DNA of 64,000 nt, taken from the NCBI RefSeq assembly GCF_040834005.1, contig NZ_CP162129.1:4819001-4883000 (forward strand), written 5' to 3'. The stretch's first letter is position 1, and the number at the start of each line of letters is the position of its first letter. Source of the stretch: Paenibacillus sp. PL2-23. Lineage in GTDB: Bacteria > Bacillota > Bacilli > Paenibacillales > Paenibacillaceae. Positions 25,728 through 33,973 of the stretch are shown here, piece after piece. The translations under genes and the position numbers were made by a program. The notes beneath the pieces were generated by a model. The model had not been told where the DNA came from, ran no database searches, and saw only the letters and a list, made by a program, of their open reading frames with translations.

Positions 25728-26021
25728 CTATTTTTTGCTGCTCCCATTGCCACGATTGGATGACTTATATTTCTGGCCCTTATCATCGTAAGTAATCCAT
25801 TCCCCTACTGGCTCACCCTTGTCGAAAAATCCGGAGCGCTTGATCGTTCCATCCTGCCGATACCACTCCCAGTATCCGTCGGGATTGCCTTCGGCCATCT
25901 TCCCCTTTGACCAAATGGATGTCCCATTTGCATGATATTTGATGGTGACGCCATCCCTTTCTTCCATCTTCTTTTCTTTCACACCGTTAGGATGTATCAG
26001 GTCACATTTATTATTTTCCAT
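25728..26021 (-). CDS. YwqK-family antitoxin-like protein with MORN-type repeats
   Basis: The start is set at ATG 26021 behind TTGGAGG, which is better than an earlier in-frame codon at 26045. The 97-residue protein has repeated beta-hairpins of the form DGYWEWYRQDGTIKRSGFF then GEPVGEWITYDDKG, as in the YwqK family. B. subtilis YwqK neutralises a nuclease toxin. No toxin gene is seen nearby, so a matching role here is only a possibility. It leads a probable operon with the DUF4259 gene. Confidence 0.78.
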   Translation of the reverse strand: MENNKCDLIHPNGVKEKKMEERDGVTIKYHANGTSIWSKGKMAEGNPDGYWEWYRQDGTIKRSGFFDKGEPVGEWITYDDKGQKYKSSNRGNGSSKK

Positions 26022-26260
26022 CGTATGCCTCCAATGAATGAACAAATTTAATTATGTTATGCTTATCTTGTCAACAAGCCCAGTTATTATTCCTGATGCT
26101 GACACGCGGGCTTTATCACTTATCGGTAGCATACTAAAGGAGGTATTTTCTGTCAATTCCATGATAACAGGATGACACAGCAGGTTCTACAAAAGTTAGG
26201 ACTACGGTTTACCCGTGACATGGGGTTACAATAGGGAAAAGAAGCTGGGGAGGCAAGCAT

Positions 26261-26713
26261 ATGACAAACGCCACATGGGCCCGTGCTGCTGCGTATGCAG
26301 TATCCAAAATAGCGGCTGCAGGGTTGGTGTATTGGGGTTTTATTTTCATTGTGAGCGGGCGGGATTATGAGGAGATGCGGGGGATCGGTCTGTACACCCC
26401 CGTTTGGTTGTTGATTTTTGTTTATGCCATACTTTTTTCCATGACAGTGGATGCCATTTTGTGTAAATTAAAAGCCGGCCCAGGCAAAACGTTTATCTCC
26501 ATTCTGATCTATATGGCTGGAGGCTATGCTCCTTTCATCATTATGTTTCAATCGCAATGGATATTAGGTCTCATTGCCGGCTTTTATGGCATATGCTGCT
26601 CACTGGCGTTTCTGTGTGCGAGCTATATTCTCCGCAGACTTTGGCCTGCGAGCGCCGGGATTGGTCTACTGCTGCTTGCAGGGATTGTTTATCTTTTCAC
26701 AACGGCTAACTGA
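26261..26713 (+). CDS. Small integral membrane protein, unknown
   Basis: The 150-residue protein has four to five hydrophobic spans (for example KIAAAGLVYWGFIFIVSG and TPVWLLIFVYAILFSM). The start has GGGGAGG upstream. I recognise no family. It stands alone on the plus strand between the antitoxin-like genes and the group II intron, and its stop lies 22 bases from the intron 3' end. Confidence 0.65.
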   Translation: MTNATWARAAAYAVSKIAAAGLVYWGFIFIVSGRDYEEMRGIGLYTPVWLLIFVYAILFSMTVDAILCKLKAGPGKTFISILIYMAGGYAPFIIMFQSQWILGLIAGFYGICCSLAFLCASYILRRLWPASAGIGLLLLAGIVYLFTTAN

Positions 26714-26768
26714 TGCTTCTTCAAAAATAATAAAGTAGGGAAACCACTCTCATGGCTTCCCCCTTATC

Positions 26769-26801
26769 GAACCGTACGTGCCCTACTAAGGCATACGGCT
26801 C
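26769..26801 (-). ncRNA. Group II intron domain V
   Basis: The minus strand reads GAGCCGTATGCC, then a short distal loop, then GGCACGTACGGTTC, the classic 33-34 nt domain V hairpin with its conserved GUAC-type pairing. A domain VI-like stem follows to about 26735. Confidence 0.85.
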
Positions 26802-26823
26802 ACCAACGTGTTTCAACATGTGA

Positions 26824-27651
26824 TCAATAAGTTGCTAGTCGCTGGGCATATTGCATTTTACGAACGCGCTCGGGAGTGTAATACTCCTCGCCGCGTTCTT
26901 TTGCTTTTTGCACTTTACGTTGTTGTTTTGCTGCCTGACGCGTCTTCATGTAATCTAGGTAATCGTCAAGGGAGTAGCCATATTGCTCATGGAGGTACAG
27001 CCAGTGCGCAGGAATGAGTCCAATACGAGCAAAGAACTCGTTGTTCCACTTCGTTTTCATCGCATGTCCCTTCCTTTGACTTGGATGTTTGTGTATCATG
27101 GCGACTCGTAGCCTCTTCCTTATATACCCATCCACGTCTAGTAGGTTATTACGACATGCATTTACGAAGCAGCGGCTTTCTTGCCCGTACCTTCTGTTTT
27201 CCTCCATCGCTTTGAACAAGTTCAGAAAGTAATTCACCTTCCCACGTATGACGGGATTTACTCTCTCCAACCACTCCTTTTTGTTGAGGGTCAGCGTCTT
27301 CTTCGTTTTGGCTTTGATCTTCTGTTTGAAGTCCTTCCACGTGCTGTCCTTCGGCTTGGCTATGAAGTAGCGCTTTCCATCTTTCTTGCGTTCCCGCCAA
27401 TGCTGGAATGTAAAGCCCAGAAAATCAAAATCGTCGTCATTGAAATTTACCGTTTTCGTTTTCTCTATGGCTACTTCGAGCCCTAGCTCTTGTAGCTTCG
27501 TTTGGGTAATTTCCGCGGCTCTCTTGATCTCCTCTTCTGTTTTGGCAAAAAGCAAGAAGTCATCTGCATAGCGCACGAATCGGATGCCATGCTCCTCTAG
27601 CTCCCAATCGAGCTCGTTTAGATACAGGTTGGCAAGTAGCGGCGATATCAC
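26824..27651 (-). pseudogene. Group II intron reverse transcriptase/maturase, 3' part
   Basis: The segment continues the polymerase from VISPLLANLYLNELD, contains the catalytic RYADDF box, and goes on to the thumb and maturase domain (VNPVIRGKVNYFLNLF, then RKRLRVAMIHKH). There is no HNH endonuclease domain, as in class C introns. The codon used as a possible start (GTG 27651) is really an internal Val of the intact gene: it follows GGxGG in the 5' part at 31105-31739. The break is caused by the RIT element. Confidence 0.88.
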
Positions 27652-27657
27652 GCCCCC

Positions 27658-27689
27658 TTATGAGAAGTAACTCGTTATGCAAAGTAAAC
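27658..27689 (+). repeat. RIT left terminal inverted repeat
   Basis: A 32-base sequence beginning TTATGAGAAGTAA and ending TTATGCAAAGTAAAC matches the complement of 31073-31104 at 28 of 32 positions; the four differences lie in the centre. Confidence 0.88.
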
Positions 27690-27797
27690 CCCACAAGCCT
27701 CTGGTAGAAAAGGGATTTGTTCCAGATTACTTTGCATAATATCCGAAATGTTTAGTAGGAGAAGAACCTTCTCACTACACATTTCGGGGGTATCATC

Positions 27798-29036
27798 ATG
27801 GAAATCCTACCTTTTCGAGAGTTAACGACCTGTCTCGAGAAAGAACTGTACCGTCTGCATTACAACGAGCAGACGATCAAGTATTACAGATCGATGTGGC
27901 GACGAATTGCCAGCTATTTGGAGTCGGAAAGCATTCATCACTTTTCCGAGGAGGCCGGACTTCGCTTTCTCGAACGGGAGTACAATTATTTCGAACTCGA
28001 GAAAGCCGGGAACCTTACACAGTCCATCATCAATGTCTTCCGGGTAGTTAGAATGCCTGGAGATTACCAACTGCATGGCTGCATTCTACGCCGATATTAC
28101 AAGCAGAAAAAGTTATTACAAAGTATGGCGTACGAAGAAATGCTCCAACGCTACTGCATGCACTGCGAAAGGAAGGACTATTCAAGAGCAACACAGCAAC
28201 ATTACAGGAAGGCCACTGAAAAATTTTTGAGCTTCTTGGAATCTAAGGGGATTTCAGACTGTGCGGCTATCTCCGCTGCCAGCTTGAACGACTACATCAA
28301 CACCTTACTCGGATACAGTTACAAGATGGTCGAGCAACAACTTTGCGCGCTTCGTTCTTTTCTTCGTTTCCTTCACAACAACCAGCTTCATCCGCTGGAT
28401 CTGACTGCAGTCATCCCGTCCATAAATGCGAGAAAGCAAAGCCGTATTCCTTCCGTCTGGTCACCAGAGAATGTGACGAAACTGCTTGAGGCAATTGACA
28501 GAGGCAACCCAGCCGGAAAACGGGATTATGCTATGATTCTCATCGTTGCTCGTCTGGGGCTAAGATCCATAGACCTTAAACGATTGAAGCTGGAGAATCT
28601 GAAATGGCAAGAGAATCGTATCACGCTTATGCAGTCGAAGACTTCGAGAGAGCTACATTTGCCGCTTTTACCGGACGTCGGTTGGGCGATTATTGACTAC
28701 CTCAAACACGGGCGTCCGAAAGTGGATTCTCCCTTTGTATTTTTGCGGCATCTTGCACCGCTTGAGCCTTTCGCAGACGAGCACCATCTACACCGGATCA
28801 TTGAGAAATACATGAAGCTAGCCAAGATCCCAATGAGTCCCCAGAAGAAAAGAGGAATGCATTCTTTACGGCATACGCTGGCTAGCCGGCTTCTTCAAGA
28901 GAATACTCCTTTGTCTGTCATCTCCGACATATTGGGGCATGTGAGTTCGGACTCGACAGCCGTTTATCTGAAAGTTGATGTAGAGATGCTACGCGAGTGT
29001 GCCTTGAACCCTGAGGGGGTACTCCCCCATGCCTGA
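27798..29036 (+). CDS. Tyrosine recombinase, first of trio (RitA-like)
   Basis: The 412-residue protein has an N-terminal helical arm-binding region and a core-binding SAM-like domain (about 110-205). The catalytic domain has the first Arg in LGLRSIDL, then HSLRHTLASRLL (H-x-x-R), the His of LGHVSSDST, and the nucleophile Tyr in AVYLKVD. The set R-K-H-R-H-Y appears complete. The next gene overlaps by 8 bases, so translation is likely coupled. It catalyses strand exchange at the core sites at the element ends, probably with the other two recombinases. Confidence 0.9.
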   Translation: MEILPFRELTTCLEKELYRLHYNEQTIKYYRSMWRRIASYLESESIHHFSEEAGLRFLEREYNYFELEKAGNLTQSIINVFRVVRMPGDYQLHGCILRRYYKQKKLLQSMAYEEMLQRYCMHCERKDYSRATQQHYRKATEKFLSFLESKGISDCAAISAASLNDYINTLLGYSYKMVEQQLCALRSFLRFLHNNQLHPLDLTAVIPSINARKQSRIPSVWSPENVTKLLEAIDRGNPAGKRDYAMILIVARLGLRSIDLKRLKLENLKWQENRITLMQSKTSRELHLPLLPDVGWAIIDYLKHGRPKVDSPFVFLRHLAPLEPFADEHHLHRIIEKYMKLAKIPMSPQKKRGMHSLRHTLASRLLQENTPLSVISDILGHVSSDSTAVYLKVDVEMLRECALNPEGVLPHA

Positions 29037-30015
29037 ATACATCTACAGTAGTCCATTCCAAACCTACATCCGGGAAGTGATCTGCCAAAAACAGTCGCTC
29101 GGCTACAAATACGACAGTAGCGCCCGGTCACTGTACAAATTTGATCAATTTTGTTTGGAATATGGCTACACCGAGTCTGTACTCTCTAAAGAACTCGTTC
29201 AAGCCTGGAACCAGAAGAGGCCAAATGAAGCCCAGGCAACCCTCCGTAACAGAGTCGTGGTGGTCCGGCAGTTAGCGTTGTATATGAGTCGGCTTGGCAT
29301 CCAAGCTTACATACTGCCCAAAAACACCTTGCCAAAGGAACCACGATACATCCCATATATATTCAGCAATGAGGAACTCGCGGCGATTTTTAGGCAAGCT
29401 GATGCTTGTTATTACCGTCCCGAGGTTCCCAACAGACAATGGATTATGCCACTCTTATTTCGTATGCTTTACGGATGCGGTCTGCGGATTTCAGAGGCCC
29501 TTCATCTTAAAATGCGGGATGTGGACTTGGAAAACGGTGTGCTAACCATTCTGGATGGGAAGTTCGATAAAGACAGGCTCGTCCCCCTTTCTCATGAGCT
29601 TCTTCAGCGATGCCATACCTATGTGAAGCAGGTTCATATGTTTTCGGGTGCGGACGTCTATTTTTTCCCGAACCCGAACGGACAAGCAGTCACTCACAAC
29701 AATGTGTACAAGAACTTTCGAAAATTCCTATGGAAGGCTCGAATTTCCCACGGAGGGTGGGGAAAGGGACCACGCATCCACGACTTCCGCCATACGTTTG
29801 CCGTCCACTGCCTGCGTCGCTGGGTTCTGGAAGGAAAAGACCTAACCGCTTATTTGCCAGTCCTTAAAACGTACTTAGGACACCATTCGTTTAGCGATAC
29901 ATCCCAATACTTGAGACTAACCGCGGAGCTTTACCCGGATATTACGACAAAGGTGGAACATGCTTTCGGCCACGTGATCCCCGCTAAGGGAGGCGATGAT
30001 CTTGAAGCCGACTGA
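29029..30015 (+). CDS. Tyrosine recombinase, second of trio (RitB-like)
   Basis: The 328-residue protein has a short N-terminal binding domain and a catalytic domain with Arg in YGCGLRISEAL, Lys in the beta-hairpin DGKFDKDRLV, HDFRHTFAVHCL, LGHHSFSDT and the Tyr in SQYLRLTAE. The catalytic set appears complete. It overlaps the preceding gene by 8 bases and the following gene by 20 bases, which is typical of RIT operons. Confidence 0.9.
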   Translation: MPEYIYSSPFQTYIREVICQKQSLGYKYDSSARSLYKFDQFCLEYGYTESVLSKELVQAWNQKRPNEAQATLRNRVVVVRQLALYMSRLGIQAYILPKNTLPKEPRYIPYIFSNEELAAIFRQADACYYRPEVPNRQWIMPLLFRMLYGCGLRISEALHLKMRDVDLENGVLTILDGKFDKDRLVPLSHELLQRCHTYVKQVHMFSGADVYFFPNPNGQAVTHNNVYKNFRKFLWKARISHGGWGKGPRIHDFRHTFAVHCLRRWVLEGKDLTAYLPVLKTYLGHHSFSDTSQYLRLTAELYPDITTKVEHAFGHVIPAKGGDDLEAD

Positions 30016-31009
30016 CTTTGCCAAGGTGTTATCCCGCTATTTATCTGCTTATCTTCCGGGACAGCGGAATATGAGTCCTAATACGATCTCTTCCTACCGC
30101 GATACGTTTAAGTTGTTCCTCACGTACTGCAAACAGAACGGGCTCTTGATTGAACGGCTTACCTTGGCGCAAGTAGATGAGGCACTTGTTCTCGCCTTTC
30201 TAAAGTGGCTCGAAGAGGAAAGAAACAACGGCATTTCTACGCGGAACCAACGTCTGGCTTGCATCCATGCGTTTTTTCGCTATGTACAGACGGAACATCC
30301 TGTCGGTTTAGTCATCTACCAGAAGATCCTAGCCATTCCAATGAAAAAGACACCAAAGCCGACGGTGAAACATCTTACCCCCGATTCGTTGCAACTCATA
30401 CTGGCGCAGCCCGATCTGGAAACGCCCGGAGGCCGCAGAGATGCGACGCTGCTATCCGTTTTGTACGATACGGGAGCACGGGTACAGGAATTGGTTGATC
30501 TTCGTGTCCGAGACGTTCGCTTAGACCCGCCACCAGTTCTAAGTCTGACTGGCAAAGGACGAAAGACAAGACATGTCCCTATTATGTCAAACACGGAGGC
30601 TATACTCCGGCAGTATATGGTCGAGAACCGCTTGCTACACAATGGCGAGCAAGACCGGCCGCTTTTCTGTAACCGCCAACATAGCAAGATGACGCGGGAA
30701 GGTGTCGCCTTTATCTTGGATAAATATGTTGCTCGTGCTCGTGCAGTCTCTTCCGCCATTCCAGATAAGGTGACTCCACATGTACTGAGACATACTAAAG
30801 CGATGCATTTATTACAGGCCGGGGTAAATCTAATTTACATTCGAGACTTGCTCGGACATGTTGATATTGCGACAACGGAAGTGTACGCACGGGCAGATAC
30901 AGAGTTAAAAAGAAAGGCGTTGGAGCAGGCCTATCCCAACATGGTGGTGGAGGGGCTTCCCCAATGGAACCAAGACGAGGGCCTCATCGAGTGGCTGACC
31001 AGCCTTTAG
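29996..31009 (+). CDS. Tyrosine recombinase, third of trio (RitC-like)
   Basis: The 337-residue protein has an XerC/D-like N-terminal SAM-like domain (SPNTISSYRDTFKLFL) and a catalytic domain. Catalytic motifs are YDTGARVQEL, the Lys in TGKGRKTRH, HVLRHTKAMHLL, LGHVDIATT and the nucleophile in EVYARAD. All catalytic residues appear present. It overlaps the second gene by 20 bases and ends 11 bases before the right-end sequences begin. Confidence 0.9.
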   Translation: MILKPTDFAKVLSRYLSAYLPGQRNMSPNTISSYRDTFKLFLTYCKQNGLLIERLTLAQVDEALVLAFLKWLEEERNNGISTRNQRLACIHAFFRYVQTEHPVGLVIYQKILAIPMKKTPKPTVKHLTPDSLQLILAQPDLETPGGRRDATLLSVLYDTGARVQELVDLRVRDVRLDPPPVLSLTGKGRKTRHVPIMSNTEAILRQYMVENRLLHNGEQDRPLFCNRQHSKMTREGVAFILDKYVARARAVSSAIPDKVTPHVLRHTKAMHLLQAGVNLIYIRDLLGHVDIATTEVYARADTELKRKALEQAYPNMVVEGLPQWNQDEGLIEWLTSL

Positions 31010-31072
31010 CTTGACCCGGTATTATGCAAAGTAAAATTGCGGTCAACCCCTGATCTATCCTAGGTTCGTACT

Positions 31073-31104
31073 GTTTACTTTGCATAATACTTTACTTCTC
31101 ATAA
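31073..31104 (-). repeat. RIT right terminal inverted repeat
   Basis: This is the partner of 27658-27689. A further inverted copy of the core TTATGCAAAGTAA lies just inside at 31022-31034. Confidence 0.88.
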
Positions 31105-31136
31105 GGCGGATTATGCAAAGCTTTGCATAATCCGCC
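31105..31136. repeat. Perfect 32-base palindrome beside the RIT right end
   Basis: The arms read GGCGGATTATGCAAAG and its exact complement. Its centre is two head-to-head copies of the RIT core half-site. It has no counterpart at the left end and sits inside the reverse transcriptase reading frame. Confidence 0.9.
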
Positions 31137-31739
31137 CTGGGGGGTGCCAGAGTCTACCTCGTGGTATTTTCCTTCTTCCATGTACCCTGCCTTCAGCCAT
31201 TTCCAGATCATGTCTAACACTGTTCCATCCGCTATATATTTCGTAAGCACTCGCATAAGACTCTTGTGCGAAATGTTATCGAAAAAGCCCTTGATATCGC
31301 AGTCGTAAATGTAATTGTGATCTGTCTCGACGTTCCATAGGATGATCTGTGCTACCCGTTTCGCCCCATAGTTGGGTCGGTATCCGCATGACCAACGATG
31401 GAAGATGAGTTCTTCACACTTTGGTTGAAGAACGTTGACAATGGCTTGCTGTACGATCCGATCTTCGATATTGGGTATACCTAGCGGTCGCAATTTCCCG
31501 TTCTTCTTGGGTATATACCGTCTGCGCACGGGAGATGGGACATACTCCTTCGCCCTCAGCTTGTTCAGGAGACTGGCAAGATTGTCCTCCAGTTTCCTCC
31601 CGTACGTTTCCAGTGTTACTCCGTCGATGCCTCCGGCTCCTTTATTTGCCTTGACTTGTTCCCACGCTTCATAAAGTCGCCTCTCGAACAAAATCTGCCC
31701 GTAGATGCTGTGCCACTTTAGCTTCAACTCTTGATTCAT
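31137..31739 (-). pseudogene. Group II intron reverse transcriptase/maturase, 5' part
   Basis: The frame starts at ATG 31739 behind AAGGTGGGAG and holds RT0 and RT1-4 motifs: NKGAGGIDGVTLETY, YIPKKNGKLRPLGIPNIEDR, the catalytic Asp in YDCDIKGFFDNI, and SGTPQ, after which the RIT-associated palindrome begins. Translation would go on through the palindrome and stop at 31092. The missing YADD box is in the 3' part at 26824-27651. The split protein should not polymerise unless the insert is removed. Confidence 0.88.
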
Positions 31740-32383
31740 GTCTATCTCCCACCTTTCATTGCGCCCATTCCGTTCGTTCTTACCGCAGTATCGTTACGGT
31801 TGTTCGACGCTACATTCAAGTGTTCGTTCACGAGGTCGTTCCCCTTCCGTTCAGCAGACGTTTGGTCGCCTGCCTACTTCCGTACTATGAGAACGTCTGA
31901 ATTCTCTGACATGAGTATCACTTCGGCGAAGCCTTATAGATACCCATCCTTTGCAGGGAGGACAGAGAACCTCACGGGGTCATCCTATCTTCCTTCTGAA
32001 CATACCCAGCACCTTCACATGATAAGTCACTGTTGCTCGTCTGGCTCTTGGGGCAACAGTTTGCCGTGTAGCAGGCTTCCCGTTATTTACGCACAGTCGC
32101 CGACTTACCCCGCCGCTGCGTGCTTCACGCTTTCGCATTTGGGTCTGCTCATCCGCCTACGGGTCTCTCGACTATCCGCATCTCCTTCAGACAAGTACCT
32201 CGCGATTCCTGCCCTAGATTAGGCTTCTCAAGCTGTACCAGAACTCTTGAGGAAGGACTTACACCTTCGAGAAAAGTTTTCGTTCCAGGCTCTCGGCTCG
32301 TTTTTACTTTAGGTATCGTTACCGCCGCCTGTAATTGATCACTCATAGCGCATAAGCGCTAGTGATACGACTGCCCGTCGCAC
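31740..32383 (-). ncRNA. Group II intron RNA, domains I to IV (5' part)
   Basis: This stretch lies between the intron 5' end (GTGCG at 32383) and the reverse transcriptase start. It has many short inverted repeats and no convincing protein frame. It should form the domain I scaffold. Confidence 0.7.
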
Positions 32384-32384
32384 G

Positions 32385-32412
32385 TAAAAAAGGCCGCCCA
32401 TGTCGGGCAGCC
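32385..32412 (-). terminator. Intrinsic terminator of asd and intron target
   Basis: On the minus strand a GGCTGCCC/GGGCGGCC hairpin is followed by TTTTTT, 17 bases after the asd stop. The group II intron starts three bases after the T tract. Confidence 0.88.
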
Positions 32413-32428
32413 TCCTGTTGGTTCAATA

Positions 32429-33517
32429 TTAAGCCTTCGCCACAATGTAGCCTTCCGCTTTCAGCAGCTCAGCGATCAGCACTGCGCCTCCTGCAGCGCC
32501 GCGAAGGGTATTGTGCGACAATCCTACAAATTTGTAGTCGTACAGGGAATCTTCACGGAGACGTCCTGCGGACACGCCCATCCCGTTCTCGACGCCACGG
32601 TCCAGGTTCGTCTGTGGACGATTCTCTTCCTCAAAGTACGTAATGAACTGCTTCGGTGCGCTAGGCAACTCCAGCTCCTGCGGACGGCCCTTGAAGCTGC
32701 TCCAACGCTCCAGAATCTCCTCTTTGGATGGCTTGTTCTCGAACGATACGAATACCGTCGCCAGATGGCCGTCCGTTACAGGTACACGGATACATTGCGT
32801 TGTAATGTGCGGCTCGCTTGCTTTGACGATCTGACCGCCTTCTACGCTGCCCCAGATGCGGAGCGGCTCCTGCTCGCTTTTCTCCTCTTCCCCGCCGATA
32901 TACGGAATAACGTTGTCGAGCATTTCCGGCCAGTCGGTGAAGTTTTTGCCCGCTCCCGAGATGGCTTGGTACGTTGATGCGACTACCGTCTTCGGACCAA
33001 ATTCCTTCAGCGCATTCAGCATAGGCACATAGCTTTGGATCGAGCAGTTCGGCTTGACGGCGATAAAGCCAGTGGAGGTGCCGAGACGTTTTTTTTGCGC
33101 TTCGATAACCTCCAGATGCCCTGGATTGATCTCTGGAATAACCATAGGCACATCAGCCGTCCAGCGATGAGCAGAGTTATTGGATACTACAGGCGTTCCT
33201 GTCTTCGCATATGCTTCCTCAAGCGCCTTGATCTCATCCTTCTTCATATCCACCGCGCAGAAGATGAAATCAACGCCAGCCGCTACCTCTTCAACCTTGG
33301 ACGCGTCTTGCACGACAATAGACTTCACAGCGTCCGGAATCGGCGTCTCCAGCTTCCATCTGCCTTGCACGGATTGCTCGTATGTTTTGCCTGCGGAGCT
33401 CGCGCTCGCGGCGATTGCCGTGACTTCAAACCATGGATGTCCATCCAGCAGTTGAACAAACCGTTGTCCAACCATACCCGTACCGCCAACAATACCTACT
33501 TTCAACAGCTCTGCCAT
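32429..33517 (-). CDS. asd: Aspartate-semialdehyde dehydrogenase
   Basis: The 362-residue enzyme reduces aspartyl phosphate to aspartate semialdehyde with NADPH, the branch step to lysine/diaminopimelate, methionine and threonine. Visible are the N-terminal Rossmann motif VGIVGGTGMVGQRF, the catalytic Cys158 in KPNCSIQ, the SGAGKNF segment, and the substrate-binding Arg/His region RVPVTDGH. The length and the insert around residues 190-230 fit the longer archaeal/fungal-type Asd rather than the short usA type. The start at 33517 has AGGAGGAG. A T-box leader precedes it, so expression should respond to tRNA charging. Confidence 0.93.
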   Translation of the reverse strand: MAELLKVGIVGGTGMVGQRFVQLLDGHPWFEVTAIAASASSAGKTYEQSVQGRWKLETPIPDAVKSIVVQDASKVEEVAAGVDFIFCAVDMKKDEIKALEEAYAKTGTPVVSNNSAHRWTADVPMVIPEINPGHLEVIEAQKKRLGTSTGFIAVKPNCSIQSYVPMLNALKEFGPKTVVASTYQAISGAGKNFTDWPEMLDNVIPYIGGEEEKSEQEPLRIWGSVEGGQIVKASEPHITTQCIRVPVTDGHLATVFVSFENKPSKEEILERWSSFKGRPQELELPSAPKQFITYFEEENRPQTNLDRGVENGMGVSAGRLREDSLYDYKFVGLSHNTLRGAAGGAVLIAELLKAEGYIVAKA

Positions 33518-33592
33518 TTATAATCTCCTCCTGATCTTCATCCTATTAATGATACATTACATGTGACCTCTGTTAGCTTTGCGACCGAAACA

Positions 33593-33900
33593 AAAAAAAT
33601 CCCACCCCCAAGACTTCTTCAGCCTCAGGGACGAGATTCGATATCCTCGTGGTACCACCCTTGATTCGCTGACATGTCGCCATGCCCGCCTCTTCGAGTA
33701 CGGCATGAACTACCCATGCTTATACTCTAGCTCTGTAACAGGAGCTCCTGTCGCACCATCTCCCGAACGGGTTCCGGCGCGCTGCTCAGAGTCTTTCTTC
33801 AGTAACGTCTTCTTTGCCCCTTCTCAGCTGCCGGGGCTCTCTGCGAAAGAATTCATTTACCTACTCGTCTCGTCGTCGCATTTGATTCATTGTTGGAATT
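33593..33900 (-). ncRNA. T-box riboswitch leader of asd
   Basis: The minus strand has the T-box core AGGGTGGTACCACG (33648-33662), which pairs with the free 3' end of an uncharged tRNA. Upstream is stem I with its AGAGAG distal motif (near 33838). Downstream a GU-rich hairpin with a run of eight T (33593-33632) is the terminator; the T-box bulge forms the competing antiterminator. asd starts about 75 bases further on. Which amino acid is sensed cannot be read safely, because the specifier loop pairing is ambiguous by eye. Confidence 0.9.
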
Positions 33901-33929
33901 ATCTTAACAAATATATGCGAGGAGGTAAA
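33901..33929 (-). promoter_or_regulatory. Likely promoter of the asd T-box transcript
   Basis: On the minus strand TTTACC (33924-33929), 17 bases and TAAGAT (33901-33906) form a plausible sigma-A promoter just before T-box stem I. Confidence 0.5.
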
Positions 33930-33943
33930 CCTCCTTTTTTTGA
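33918..33943 (+). terminator. Hairpin with plus-strand T tract
   Basis: AGGAGG-TAAA-CCTCCT followed by TTTTTTT on the plus strand overlaps the -35 region of the asd promoter. No plus-strand gene ends here, so its role is unclear. Confidence 0.3.
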
Positions 33944-33973
33944 AAAATGATTTGTTAATCGCGATTACGATAC

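Larger units (their letters stand above)
27658..31104 (+). mobile_element. RIT-type element: three tyrosine recombinase genes between inverted repeats
   Basis: The 3447-bp element has 32-bp imperfect terminal inverted repeats. The core TTATGCAAAGTAA occurs twice, in opposite orientation, at each end (27675-27687 and 27727-27739 on the left; 31022-31034 and 31075-31087 on the right). It carries only three overlapping tyrosine recombinase genes, the defining layout of recombinase-in-trio elements. It lies inside the reverse transcriptase gene at the GTPQGG motif. No clear target duplication was seen. Confidence 0.85.
26735..32383 (-). mobile_element. Group II intron (class C type), interrupted by a RIT element
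   Basis: On the minus strand the intron begins GTGCGACGGG at 32383, directly after the hairpin and T tract of the asd terminator. It has about 640 bases of structured leader before the reverse transcriptase gene. It ends with a domain V hairpin (26769-26801) and domain VI to near 26735. Insertion just after intrinsic terminators and lack of an endonuclease domain in the maturase are properties of bacterial class C introns. A 3.4-kb recombinase element splits the maturase gene. Without it the intron would be about 2.2 kb. Confidence 0.8.

Noticed and set aside
27822..31009. Tn554-type transposition module
   Set aside because: All three proteins are tyrosine recombinases with the full R-H-R-H-Y set, whereas TnpC of Tn554 is not. 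The RIT layout fits better.
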